A stretch of 53,714 bases of DNA from the NCBI GenBank assembly GCA_017936265.1, contig JAGBFX010000041.1, forward strand, positions 1 through 53,714, written 5' to 3'. Position numbers and translations under genes: made by a program. Within the stretch, counting starts at the first letter, position 1. Each line of letters starts with the position of its first letter. Shown one piece after another: positions 28,470-35,412 of this stretch. This DNA comes from Bacteroidaceae bacterium (GTDB lineage: Bacteria > Bacteroidota > Bacteroidia > Bacteroidales > Bacteroidaceae). The notes beneath the pieces were generated by a model, which did no database searches, was not told the DNA's origin, and saw only the letters and a program-made list of their open reading frames with translations.

Positions 28470-28820
28470 TTAGGCCTTGATCTCCTTGATACGAGCCTTC
28501 TTACCTGTGAGGGCACGCAAGTAGTAAAGTTTAGCACGACGAACACGACCACGCTTGTTGACAGTGATGCTGTCGATTGCAGGTGAGTTCATAGGGAAGA
28601 TACGCTCTACGCCTACAGTACCTGACATCTTACGTACTGTGAAACGCTTCTCGTTACCATGACCGCTGATGCGGATAACAACACCACGGTACATCTGGAT
28701 ACGCTCCTTTGTTCCCTCGATGATCTTGTAAGCTACTGTGATGGTATCACCTGTGCTGAAATCCAACTCACGCTTTACGTCAGTAGCAAATGCTTCTTTA
28801 GCAATTTTAATTAAATCCAT
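28470..28820 (-). CDS. rplS: 50S ribosomal protein L19
   Basis: Product is 116 residues, with the typical [22 protein letters not shown] start, the [10 protein letters not shown] stretch and [15 protein letters not shown]. It sits at the 30S/50S interface of the ribosome. It is monocistronic with its own strong promoter (28906-28936) and terminator, unlike the trmD-rplS arrangement of proteobacteria. Confidence 0.97.
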   Translation of the reverse strand: MDLIKIAKEAFATDVKRELDFSTGDTITVAYKIIEGTKERIQMYRGVVIRISGHGNEKRFTVRKMSGTVGVERIFPMNSPAIDSITVNKRGRVRRAKLYYLRALTGKKARIKEIKA

Positions 28821-28905
28821 TTCTTTGATTCGTTAAATTGTTCAATCATTCAAACGCAACATATCAAGTTACTCTTCCTTGACAGCGATTACGCCGAAAG
28901 CGCGG

Positions 28906-28936
28906 CAAAGATAGTTCTTTTTTCTTGTTTTGCAAA
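28906..28936 (-). promoter_or_regulatory. Promoter of rplS
   Basis: On the minus strand TTTG (28933-28936), exactly 19 nt, then TATCTTTG (28906-28913): a complete consensus match. The leader is about 80 nt. Confidence 0.85.
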
Positions 28937-28994
28937 ATCTTCTCAATTCTTTTTATTAATTTTGGCCCGTGAAATTTGCAAAATCTGTTTGAGA

Positions 28995-29753
28995 ATGAGG
29001 AATTTATATTACATGCTGGCGTTGTTGCTGCTTTGGGGCTTCTCTTCGTGCACCAAAAGGAAGGAGCTTGTTGCTGTTGATGCCGGTAGCATAAAGGTCG
29101 AGGCCTCATCGCGCGAGAATGGCGCCGAGGCGGTACGCGCGATAGTCGAGCGCGGGCGTATGGCAGTAGACAGCATAAAGCGTCCGGTAATAGGCGAGGC
29201 GGCAATGCCGCTTGAGAAACATATTCCCGAGAGTCCGCTGATGAATTTTGCAGCCGATGCACTTCTTCTCATGGCAAGGGAGGTCACGGGCGAGAATGTC
29301 GATATCGCTATAACCAACAAGGGAGGTCTGCGCAGCAACATCTCAGCGGGAACAATCACTTTCGGCGATATATATAATGTGTTCCCCTTTGAGAATACTC
29401 TGGCTCTACTTACCCTCAAGGGCGAGCAGTTGATGCAGCTGTGTAACGAGATAGCATCGGTAGGCGGCGAGGCTATTGCCGGAATGCGCCTTGTGATTAC
29501 CCCGCAGGGTGACCTTGTGAGCGTGACGGTTGCAGGTCAGCCTGTGGATATGGAGCGTGACTATCGCGTAGCCACGTCCGATTATCTCTCGCAGGGCAAC
29601 GACAAGATGACTGCTTTGGCTTTGGGAACGGCGCGTGTGGTAAAAAATGATATCACAATCCGCGACCTTATGGTACGCTACATAAAGGCTCTTGCAGCCA
29701 AGGGCGAACCATTGAGCGCCGAATGTGACGGCCGTATAACGGTTAAAGAATGA
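28995..29753 (+). CDS. 5'-nucleotidase C-terminal-domain lipoprotein
   Basis: Product is 252 residues from the ATG at 28995, giving a lipoprotein signal with GFSSC and Cys19. The body is the substrate-binding C-terminal domain of UshA-like 5'-nucleotidases: NFAADALLLMA, ITNKGGLRSNI, FPFENTLALLTLKGEQL and YRVATSDYLSQGNDKM. That domain holds the nucleoside ring but not the metals. The metal-binding domain is on the next gene (7-bp gap). The pair presumably assembles into one enzyme. The start is preferred because it gives the lipobox. Confidence 0.92.
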   Translation: MRNLYYMLALLLLWGFSSCTKRKELVAVDAGSIKVEASSRENGAEAVRAIVERGRMAVDSIKRPVIGEAAMPLEKHIPESPLMNFAADALLLMAREVTGENVDIAITNKGGLRSNISAGTITFGDIYNVFPFENTLALLTLKGEQLMQLCNEIASVGGEAIAGMRLVITPQGDLVSVTVAGQPVDMERDYRVATSDYLSQGNDKMTALALGTARVVKNDITIRDLMVRYIKALAAKGEPLSAECDGRITVKE

Positions 29754-29759
29754 TGCACC

Positions 29760-30569
29760 ATGAGAAAGATGTTTTTTATAATTGCACTCATATTGTGCTG
29801 TAGCGCAACTGCGCAGGAGAAGATTACGATACTGCATACCAACGATACCCACAGCTGTATCGAACCCGAGAAGAACGGTAATGCAGGTGTCGTGAACCGT
29901 GCACTGCTGATTGAGGAATTGCGCGACTCGCTCGGAAAAGAGAATGTCCTGCTTTTCGATTGCGGCGACTTTTCACAGGGCTCCCTTTATTATAATACTT
30001 TCAAGGGTACGGTGGAGATAGATCTGATGAATGCCATGGGCTACGATGCCTGTACCATCGGCAACCATGAGTTCGATTTCGGACTCGATAATTTGGCACG
30101 TCTGGTTGCGATGGCTGCATTCCCTGTTGTGTGTGCGAACTATGACTTCACAGGCACCGTGTGCGAGGGGCTTGTGAAGAAATATGCCGTAATCGAGCGT
30201 GGCGGCAAGCGCATAGGAGTATTCGGACTCTCTCCCGACCCGGTGGGGCTTGTGGCAAAGGAGTACTATGAGGGAATAGATTTCATATCTCCCGTTGAGG
30301 CCGCGAATGACGCTGTCGCTGCCCTTAAAAAGGAAAAATGTGATGTGATTGTCTGTCTCTCGCATCTTGGCTGGAGAATAGGCAATGAGTATAACGATGA
30401 GCGTCTTGCGTCGGAAACAGCAGGAATCGATATCATCCTCGGCGGGCACTCGCACGACTATTTCGAGCAGCCGCTCGTGTACAAGAACCGCGACGGCAAG
30501 GATGTTGTCATGCAGCAGATGGGCAAGAACGGCCGTTATCTCGGGCATGTCACACTGACATTTGAATAA
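29760..30569 (+). CDS. 5'-nucleotidase metallophosphatase domain protein
   Basis: Product is 269 residues with a signal peptide (1-18, ending ATAQ). The calcineurin-like motifs are complete: LHTNDTHS, DCGDFSQG, TIGNHEFDFG, LSHLGW and GGHSHDY. It is the dimetal hydrolase half of a UshA-like 5'-nucleotidase and lacks the C-terminal domain, which is the separate upstream gene. The two together would dephosphorylate nucleotides in the periplasm. The last 16 coding bases are duplicated just after the stop (30573-30588). Confidence 0.94.
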   Translation: MRKMFFIIALILCCSATAQEKITILHTNDTHSCIEPEKNGNAGVVNRALLIEELRDSLGKENVLLFDCGDFSQGSLYYNTFKGTVEIDLMNAMGYDACTIGNHEFDFGLDNLARLVAMAAFPVVCANYDFTGTVCEGLVKKYAVIERGGKRIGVFGLSPDPVGLVAKEYYEGIDFISPVEAANDAVAALKKEKCDVIVCLSHLGWRIGNEYNDERLASETAGIDIILGGHSHDYFEQPLVYKNRDGKDVVMQQMGKNGRYLGHVTLTFE

Positions 30570-30628
30570 TAAACTGACATTTGAATAAGATGTTTAAACC
30601 ATATAAATATAAAAATATCATAAACAAT

Positions 30629-31711
30629 ATGAAAACTATATTTACATTCATTCTTTCAGTTGCAGCAATGTTTGCAACGGCTCAGGAGTATAAAATCGCT
30701 TGCCTGGTCAAGCCTGAATTCAACGGCAAGACCGCGTATGTAATCAACAAGAACGCGGGTGACACCATAGCGGCGTGCGAGATTGTCGATAACGGTTTCG
30801 TTTATAACGGCGAGATATGCTGTCAGGCGGTAATAGACGTTGTAGTGAACCGTGCCAAAGGTATGGTGGCGACCGTGCTTGTGGAGAAGGGCAGCAATAT
30901 TGTGGTCGACATGATAGAGCGTCCTGCCAGGATAAACGACAACGGCGGCATGAACGACAGGCTTGCCATCATGTATGCAACGGTAAAGGAGCGCAGTGCA
31001 GCCTTGAGTAACCTGGCCAAGAAACTGCATGAGGAGGGCAAGAGCGAAGAGGAGATTCTTGCGGCTACAACAGCCGAGACCGAAGCGCTCTACGATGTAT
31101 ACCGAAATACAATCACTGAGAACAGCGACAACATGCTTGGCGCGTATGTGCTCAACCTTGTTGCACGCCAGTTCTATTCATCGGCCGAGGAGCTCGATGC
31201 TGTAATGTCCAAGGTCAAGTTCTCGGGCGAGTTCCGCGCGTTGGAGAAGGTGCGTATGGCTCTTTACTATGGAGAGAAGACCAAGGTCGGTAACATGTTC
31301 CTCGATTTCGCTGGATTCTCTCTTGACGGCAAGCCTGTAAGATTGTCCGATTATGTAGGCAAGGGCAAGTATGTGCTTGTTGACTTCTGGGCTTCATGGT
31401 GCGGACCATGTAAGAAGGAAATGCCTAAGGTCATTGAGGCTGACGGCAAGTATACAGGCGACAAGTTCATGGTCATCGGTATCAACATCGGCGACAAGGA
31501 GGATAGCTTCAGGGCTGCTGTTCCCGAGCTTGGTATCACATACCCTCAGATATTCGTTCCCCGCAACAGTAAGGATGCCGATAATGCTGCATTATTGTAT
31601 AACGTAGAGACAATTCCGCACATGATACTCTTCGCTCCTGACGGAACGATTGTAAAGCGCGGGATGCATGGTGCGGAGCTTGAGGAGCTGATATCCCGCT
31701 CTCTTAAATAA
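30629..31711 (+). CDS. TlpA-family thioredoxin-like lipid/periplasmic protein, paralogue 1
   Basis: Product is 360 residues from the ATG at 30629, giving a signal peptide MKTIFTFILSVAAMFATAQ. The N-terminal 180 residues hold a beta-sandwich of the DUF4369 type, then a helical part, then a thioredoxin domain with WASWCGPCKKEMP. The CxxC should act as a periplasmic disulfide reductase. Its 60-nt spacing to the nucleotidase suggests co-transcription. It shares a 50-bp identical DNA block with paralogue 2 at 32508-32557. Confidence 0.9.
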   Translation: MKTIFTFILSVAAMFATAQEYKIACLVKPEFNGKTAYVINKNAGDTIAACEIVDNGFVYNGEICCQAVIDVVVNRAKGMVATVLVEKGSNIVVDMIERPARINDNGGMNDRLAIMYATVKERSAALSNLAKKLHEEGKSEEEILAATTAETEALYDVYRNTITENSDNMLGAYVLNLVARQFYSSAEELDAVMSKVKFSGEFRALEKVRMALYYGEKTKVGNMFLDFAGFSLDGKPVRLSDYVGKGKYVLVDFWASWCGPCKKEMPKVIEADGKYTGDKFMVIGINIGDKEDSFRAAVPELGITYPQIFVPRNSKDADNAALLYNVETIPHMILFAPDGTIVKRGMHGAELEELISRSLK

Positions 31712-31744
31712 TGTAAATAAATGCAACTGCTCGACAAATTATTG

Positions 31745-31752
31745 TATATTTG
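31745..31752 (+). promoter_or_regulatory. Putative -7 box of TlpA paralogue 2
   Basis: TATATTTG at 31745-31752, 45 bp before the ATG at 31797. The -33 element is not clear, so the gene may also be read through from 30629. Confidence 0.45.
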
Positions 31753-31796
31753 CGCAGTTTCCTATACGATTTTAATATTAAAACAAGGTATAATTT

Positions 31797-32867
31797 ATGA
31801 GAATTTTGTCAATTTTTGTTCTGTCGGCTTTGGCTCTCACAGCAACTGCGCAGAACTACACAATTACCGGTAAGGCCGGTGCAAAGGCCGAAGGTATGCA
31901 GGTTGTCATTACAAATCAGGATACACAGGTTGTTTCACATGAGGAGCCAAGAGTAACAGATGGCGCATTCAAGGTTGAAGGTACAGTTGAGGACCAGACT
32001 CTTCTTGAGATTTATGTAGGTAACAAGCGTAACCGTGCATACGTGATTGTCGAGCCGGGCGCAAATGTTACTGTGGACTTCACACAGAAGCCGGTTGTTG
32101 TAACAGGTGGTCTTAACGACAAACTCGCGGCTGTTGAAAAAGAGGTTGATGAAAAGGGTAATGCCCTTAATGAAAAAATTCGCCAGTATCAGACAGAGGG
32201 TAAGTCACGAGAGGAGATTACAGCTATTGTAGAGCCTGAGATAGAGTCTATCTATGCTGTATATCGCAAGGCTATTGATGACAACAAGGATAATATGGTA
32301 GGTGCATATTTCTTGGGTGTGACAGCTTCCCAGTTCTTCCCTTCATTGGAGTCTCTTGAGGCTGTGATGGCCGAGGTGAAGTATGCCGAGAATATTGCAG
32401 CTTTGCGTCTCGAGCGTGACGGCTACCTCAAGGCTGCTGCTACCCAGGCCGGCAAGATGTTCGTTGATTTCACAGGTCTTACCGTCGACGGTCAGCCTTC
32501 AAAGCTCTCCGATTATGTAGGCAAGGGCAAGTATGTGCTTGTTGACTTCTGGGCTTCTTGGTGCGGTCCTTGCAAGGGCGAGATTCCTAACCTCATCGAG
32601 TTGCAGGAGAAGTTCGGTGGCGATAAATTCACTGTCCTCGGTGTGAACGTGTGGGATGAGGAGGATAAATTCAAGGCCGCTCTCACAGCGGAGGGTATCA
32701 CATATCCGCAGATTTATATACCACGCGACAACAAGGACAATGCAACCGACCTTTACGGCATCAAGGGTATTCCACAGATTATCCTCTTTGCACCCGACGG
32801 TACCATCGTTCAGCGTGACCTCCGCGGCAATGCGATGAAGGCATTGGTTGAGGAGAAGATGAAATAA
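31797..32867 (+). CDS. TlpA-family thioredoxin-like protein, paralogue 2
   Basis: Product is 356 residues with signal peptide MRILSIFVLSALALTATAQ. The domain plan is the same as paralogue 1: DUF4369-like beta domain, helices, and a thioredoxin domain with WASWCGPCKGEIP (CxxC intact). The two are tandem duplicates with diverged N-termini but nearly identical DNA around SDYVGKGKYVLVDFWAS. A role in periplasmic disulfide reduction or cytochrome maturation is known for the family; the partner is not seen here. It ends at a hairpin terminator. Confidence 0.9.
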   Translation: MRILSIFVLSALALTATAQNYTITGKAGAKAEGMQVVITNQDTQVVSHEEPRVTDGAFKVEGTVEDQTLLEIYVGNKRNRAYVIVEPGANVTVDFTQKPVVVTGGLNDKLAAVEKEVDEKGNALNEKIRQYQTEGKSREEITAIVEPEIESIYAVYRKAIDDNKDNMVGAYFLGVTASQFFPSLESLEAVMAEVKYAENIAALRLERDGYLKAAATQAGKMFVDFTGLTVDGQPSKLSDYVGKGKYVLVDFWASWCGPCKGEIPNLIELQEKFGGDKFTVLGVNVWDEEDKFKAALTAEGITYPQIYIPRDNKDNATDLYGIKGIPQIILFAPDGTIVQRDLRGNAMKALVEEKMK

Positions 32868-32888
32868 GTTTATTCATCACGCAGATAC

Positions 32889-32933
32889 AAAGGAAAGGCA
32901 GGTTCATATTTGAAGTGAACCTGCCTTTCCTTT
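32889..32933 (+). terminator. Terminator after TlpA paralogue 2
   Basis: Arms of 18 bp (32889-32906 and 32916-32933) with a 9-nt loop; GC core GGCAGGTTCA. Followed by TCCTATT, with the T-run within the arm. Confidence 0.85.
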
Positions 32934-33044
32934 TCCTATTCTGTCCATAAAGATTCTTGTAATCCTGTACGTATCACCATGTGCTGACGTAACCCTCTTC
33001 TCTTTGGTATTTGGGACACTCTTGTGGGTCCCCGGATTACAATG

Positions 33045-33137
33045 CTACGCTATCAGTTCTGTGTAAATAAAATAACATGCAACTGCAACTGCAATGATAA
33101 TTGCATGTTTTATGATTGCTCCTACTGTCTTGTTCAT
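33045..33137 (-). CDS. Possible 30-residue single-span membrane peptide
   Basis: The frame encodes 30 residues: MNKTVGAIIKH followed by AIIIAVAVACYFIYTELIA, a plausible membrane segment with positive charges before it. It lies downstream of the ferredoxin gene on the same strand, separated by a weak hairpin (33151-33185). No clear ribosome site; in this phylum that is not decisive. It could equally be chance. Confidence 0.3.
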   Translation of the reverse strand: MNKTVGAIIKHAIIIAVAVACYFIYTELIA

Positions 33138-33213
33138 GGTCTTATGTTGTTTGCAAAAAAGGGGGCCACTTTTGAGTGCTCCCCTTTTTCTAATGCTTGT
33201 CTTTGACTGTTTA

Positions 33214-33381
33214 TTAACCCTCGTGGATAGCCTCTGAAGGACAAACACTTGCACAAGAACCGCAGTCAATGCAGAGCTCTGGGTTGATTGAATACTTCTC
33301 ACCCTCAGAAATTGCACCCTGAGGACACTCGTCGATACATGTACCGCAAGCAACGCAGTCATCTGAAATTACGTAAGCCAT
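33214..33381 (-). CDS. 2[4Fe-4S] ferredoxin
   Basis: Product is 55 residues. Two cluster motifs are complete: CVACGTCIDECP (residues 9-20) and CIDCGSCASVCP (37-48). Spacing CxxCxxCxxxCP and length match clostridial-type low-potential ferredoxins, electron carriers for pyruvate oxidoreductase, hydrogenase and similar enzymes in anaerobes. A TATCTTCG box lies about 34 bp upstream (33415-33422). Confidence 0.95.
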   Translation of the reverse strand: MAYVISDDCVACGTCIDECPQGAISEGEKYSINPELCIDCGSCASVCPSEAIHEG

Positions 33382-33414
33382 AGTTCTAAAATTTAAGTTT
33401 GTATTATCCGTTGG

Positions 33415-33422
33415 CGAAGATA
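33415..33422 (-). promoter_or_regulatory. Putative -7 box of the ferredoxin gene
   Basis: TATCTTCG on the minus strand, 33 bp before the ATG at 33381. No clear -33 element. Confidence 0.45.
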
Positions 33423-33546
33423 GTGCTTTTTGTATATACGCGGTTCGTTATTCAGTCTTTTTAACATTATTTTACAATTGCTTGACTTTGCTTATTTTTT
33501 TTGGGATATTTGCAATATGAATGGGATTCCCGCGTTATATATCTTG

Positions 33547-34248
33547 ATGAAAAAGAGTCTCTGTTACATATTCCTTATGTTGTTGCCGTTGTGTGCGGTG
33601 GCACAGGAGCGTAAGGTGCAGAACAAACCGTATATCGATTACAGGCGTCTGCACTATGGCTTTTTTGTGGGTGCCCATCTGCAGGATATGGAGTTTGTGA
33701 ACAACGGCTTCGTTACGGAGAACGGCGAGTCGTGGTATGCCGATGTGGCGGAATATACCCCCGGATTCAGTGTGGGTGTGCTTGCCGACCTGCGTCTGAG
33801 CGAGCATTTTGCCTTGCGCGTGATGCCGACAATGCACTTCGGACAGAATACGGTGCAGTTCCGCGAGCAGAATAGCGGCGAGCTGTCACGGCAGTCGATG
33901 AAGACAACCTATATATCGTTGCCTGTTCATGTGAAGTTCGCTGCAGAGCGTTTCAATAACTATCGCCCTTATATCACGGCCGGTATCAGCCCCATGGTCA
34001 ACCTTACGGTCAAGAAACAGAAACAGCTGCTGCTCAAGAAGTTCGACTTTATGGTCGAGGTTGGTATGGGATGCGACTTCTATCTGCCGTTCTTCAAACT
34101 CATTCCCGAAGTGAAGTTTGCCTTCAGCCTGCTCGATGTGCTTGAGAAGGAACGCAAGGACCTGCTCGACTCCAATCTCATGAAGTTTACCCAGTCGGTT
34201 GACAGCGTGACAAGCAAGATGATAATCATCTCTTTCTATTTTGAATGA
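33547..34248 (+). CDS. PorT-family outer-membrane beta-barrel protein
   Basis: Product is 233 residues from the ATG at 33547 (MKKSLCYIFLMLLPLCAVAQ), giving a normal signal peptide. A weak -7 box (GATATTTG, 33505-33512) would start transcription near 33519, which argues against the upstream in-frame ATGs. The pattern RRLHYGFFVGAHLQDMEF and the alternating strands up to MIIISFYFE match PorT-like barrels. PorT is an accessory of type IX secretion in Porphyromonas. If orthologous, it fits the sorting tails on the secreted proteins here; a generic OmpA-like barrel is the alternative. Confidence 0.75.
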   Translation: MKKSLCYIFLMLLPLCAVAQERKVQNKPYIDYRRLHYGFFVGAHLQDMEFVNNGFVTENGESWYADVAEYTPGFSVGVLADLRLSEHFALRVMPTMHFGQNTVQFREQNSGELSRQSMKTTYISLPVHVKFAAERFNNYRPYITAGISPMVNLTVKKQKQLLLKKFDFMVEVGMGCDFYLPFFKLIPEVKFAFSLLDVLEKERKDLLDSNLMKFTQSVDSVTSKMIIISFYFE

Positions 34249-34265
34249 CAAAACTTGTTTTGTCA
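34246..34265 (+). terminator. Possible terminator after the PorT-family gene
   Basis: TGACAAAAC and GTTTTGTCA pair over 9 bp with a 2-nt spacer, starting on the stop codon. Low GC and no following T-run make it weak. Confidence 0.4.
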
Positions 34266-34270
34266 TCGGC

Positions 34271-34672
34271 GAGTTTTGCAGTGAACGTCGCAGGCAGCAA
34301 CGCTGAAAGTGTTGCCCTGCGGTGCACAATAAGCAAAACGAGCCAATGACTTTTTTTTGGTTGTCAATGAGTTTTGCAGTGAACGTCGCAGGCAGCAACG
34401 CTGAAAGTGTTGCCCTGCGGTGCACTAAAAGCAAAACGAGTCAATGACTTTTTTTTGGTTGTCAATGAGTTTTGCAGTGAACGTCGCAGGCAGCAACGCT
34501 GAAAGTGTTGCCCTGCGGTGCACAAAAAGTCAAACGAGTCAATGACTTTTTTCAGGTTGTCAATGAGTTTTGCAGTGAACGTCGCAGGCAGCAACGCTGA
34601 AAGTGTTGCCCTGCGGTGCACAAAAAGTCAAACGAGTCAATGACTTTTTTCAGGTTGTCAATGAGTTTTGCA
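34271..34672. repeat. Tandem array: four 98-bp repeats plus a 10-bp remnant
   Basis: Copies start at 34271, 34369, 34467 and 34565, with a truncated fifth start at 34663, so the period is exactly 98 bp. Each unit begins GAGTTTTGCAGTGAACGTCG, contains a stem (CGCAGGcaGCAAC / GTTGCCCTGCG, extended by GTG/CAC) and ends with GTCAATGAC plus a T-run. The copies differ at a few positions. 98 is not a multiple of 3 and stops occur, so it is not a protein repeat. It fills the gap between the PorT-family gene and the hydrolase gene. Confidence 0.92.
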
Positions 34673-34690
34673 TTACCTTAATTTGTATAT

Positions 34691-35305
34691 ATGGAAAGAA
34701 ACAAGAAACTTTTATATGTGCACGGCTTTGCCTCATCGGGCAGTTCGGGTACTGTCATGACCCTGCGCCGTTATCTGACAGGGTGGCGTGTCATCGCTCC
34801 GGATCTGCCTGTCGACCCGTTCGAGGCTCTGGAGATGCTTCGCGGTATGGTGGATGAGGAGCAACCTGATATTGTCGTAGGAACCTCCATGGGCGGTATG
34901 TATGCCCAACAGCTGTGGGGTGTGCCACGCATTGTGGTGAATCCCTCGTTCGAGATGTCGCGTTCATTGCTTTTCGGCAAGATGGGCCGCAACAAGTATA
35001 TGTCGAAGCGCAAGGACGGCGCAACGGAATTCCGCATAGACAAAACTGTCGTGGAGCGTTTCAAGGAGATGGAGAAACATCAGTTCGATGGTGTCAATGA
35101 TGATGAGAAGAGGCTTGTCGTCGGAATTTTCGGCGACAAGGATCCTGTCGTGCATTTCCAACCTCTCATGGCGCAACTTTACGGCGAGGAGCGTTGCCGT
35201 TGGTTCAATGGCGAGCACCGTCTGAACGATACGATTGTAAAGAAAGTACTCATCCCGCTCCTTGGTGAACTTGTCGGAGACAAGGAGGGTGTCTCTTGGT
35301 ACTGA
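34691..35305 (+). CDS. YqiA/YcfP-like alpha/beta-fold hydrolase
   Basis: Product is 204 residues. LYVHGFASSG near the N-terminus, the nucleophile elbow GTSMGG (serine near residue 66), GDKDPVVHF and the catalytic histidine in NGEHRL form a complete Ser-Asp-His triad. Members are cytoplasmic esterases of unknown natural substrate. The gene follows the 98-bp repeat array directly; any promoter would lie inside or right after the last repeat. Confidence 0.87.
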   Translation: MERNKKLLYVHGFASSGSSGTVMTLRRYLTGWRVIAPDLPVDPFEALEMLRGMVDEEQPDIVVGTSMGGMYAQQLWGVPRIVVNPSFEMSRSLLFGKMGRNKYMSKRKDGATEFRIDKTVVERFKEMEKHQFDGVNDDEKRLVVGIFGDKDPVVHFQPLMAQLYGEERCRWFNGEHRLNDTIVKKVLIPLLGELVGDKEGVSWY

Positions 35306-35349
35306 TGTCAGTATGAGTCTCTGAACGGAGTGTTTAATCATGTTAACCG

Positions 35350-35382
35350 GCAGCTTTTTACTTGTAAAATAGCTGCTTTTTT
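35350..35382 (+). terminator. Terminator of the hydrolase gene
   Basis: GCAGCT (35350-35355) pairs with AGCTGC (35371-35376), with more AT pairs inside, followed by T6. It overlaps the -33 region of the next promoter. Confidence 0.65.
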
Positions 35383-35392
35383 CATATCTTCG
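35362..35392 (+). promoter_or_regulatory. Promoter of the TonB-receptor operon
   Basis: TTG at 35362-35364, 20-nt spacer, TATCTTCG at 35385-35392. With the start at 35413 the leader would be only about 15 nt. Confidence 0.6.
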
Positions 35393-35412
35393 CCTCCTCT
35401 TTTATTGATGAA

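Noticed and set aside
28319-28552. N-terminal extension of the outer-membrane factor
   Set aside because: It would read through the rplS terminator and into rplS, and removes the signal peptide from the N-terminus.
33045-33362. 105-residue minus-strand frame over the ferredoxin gene
   Set aside because: It overlaps the ferredoxin in another frame; only its last 30 residues, after an ATG at 33137, make a plausible peptide, listed separately with low confidence.
34271-34672. CRISPR array or protein repeat
   Set aside because: Units are contiguous and 98 bp long, without unique spacers; the period is not a multiple of 3, and stops interrupt every frame.
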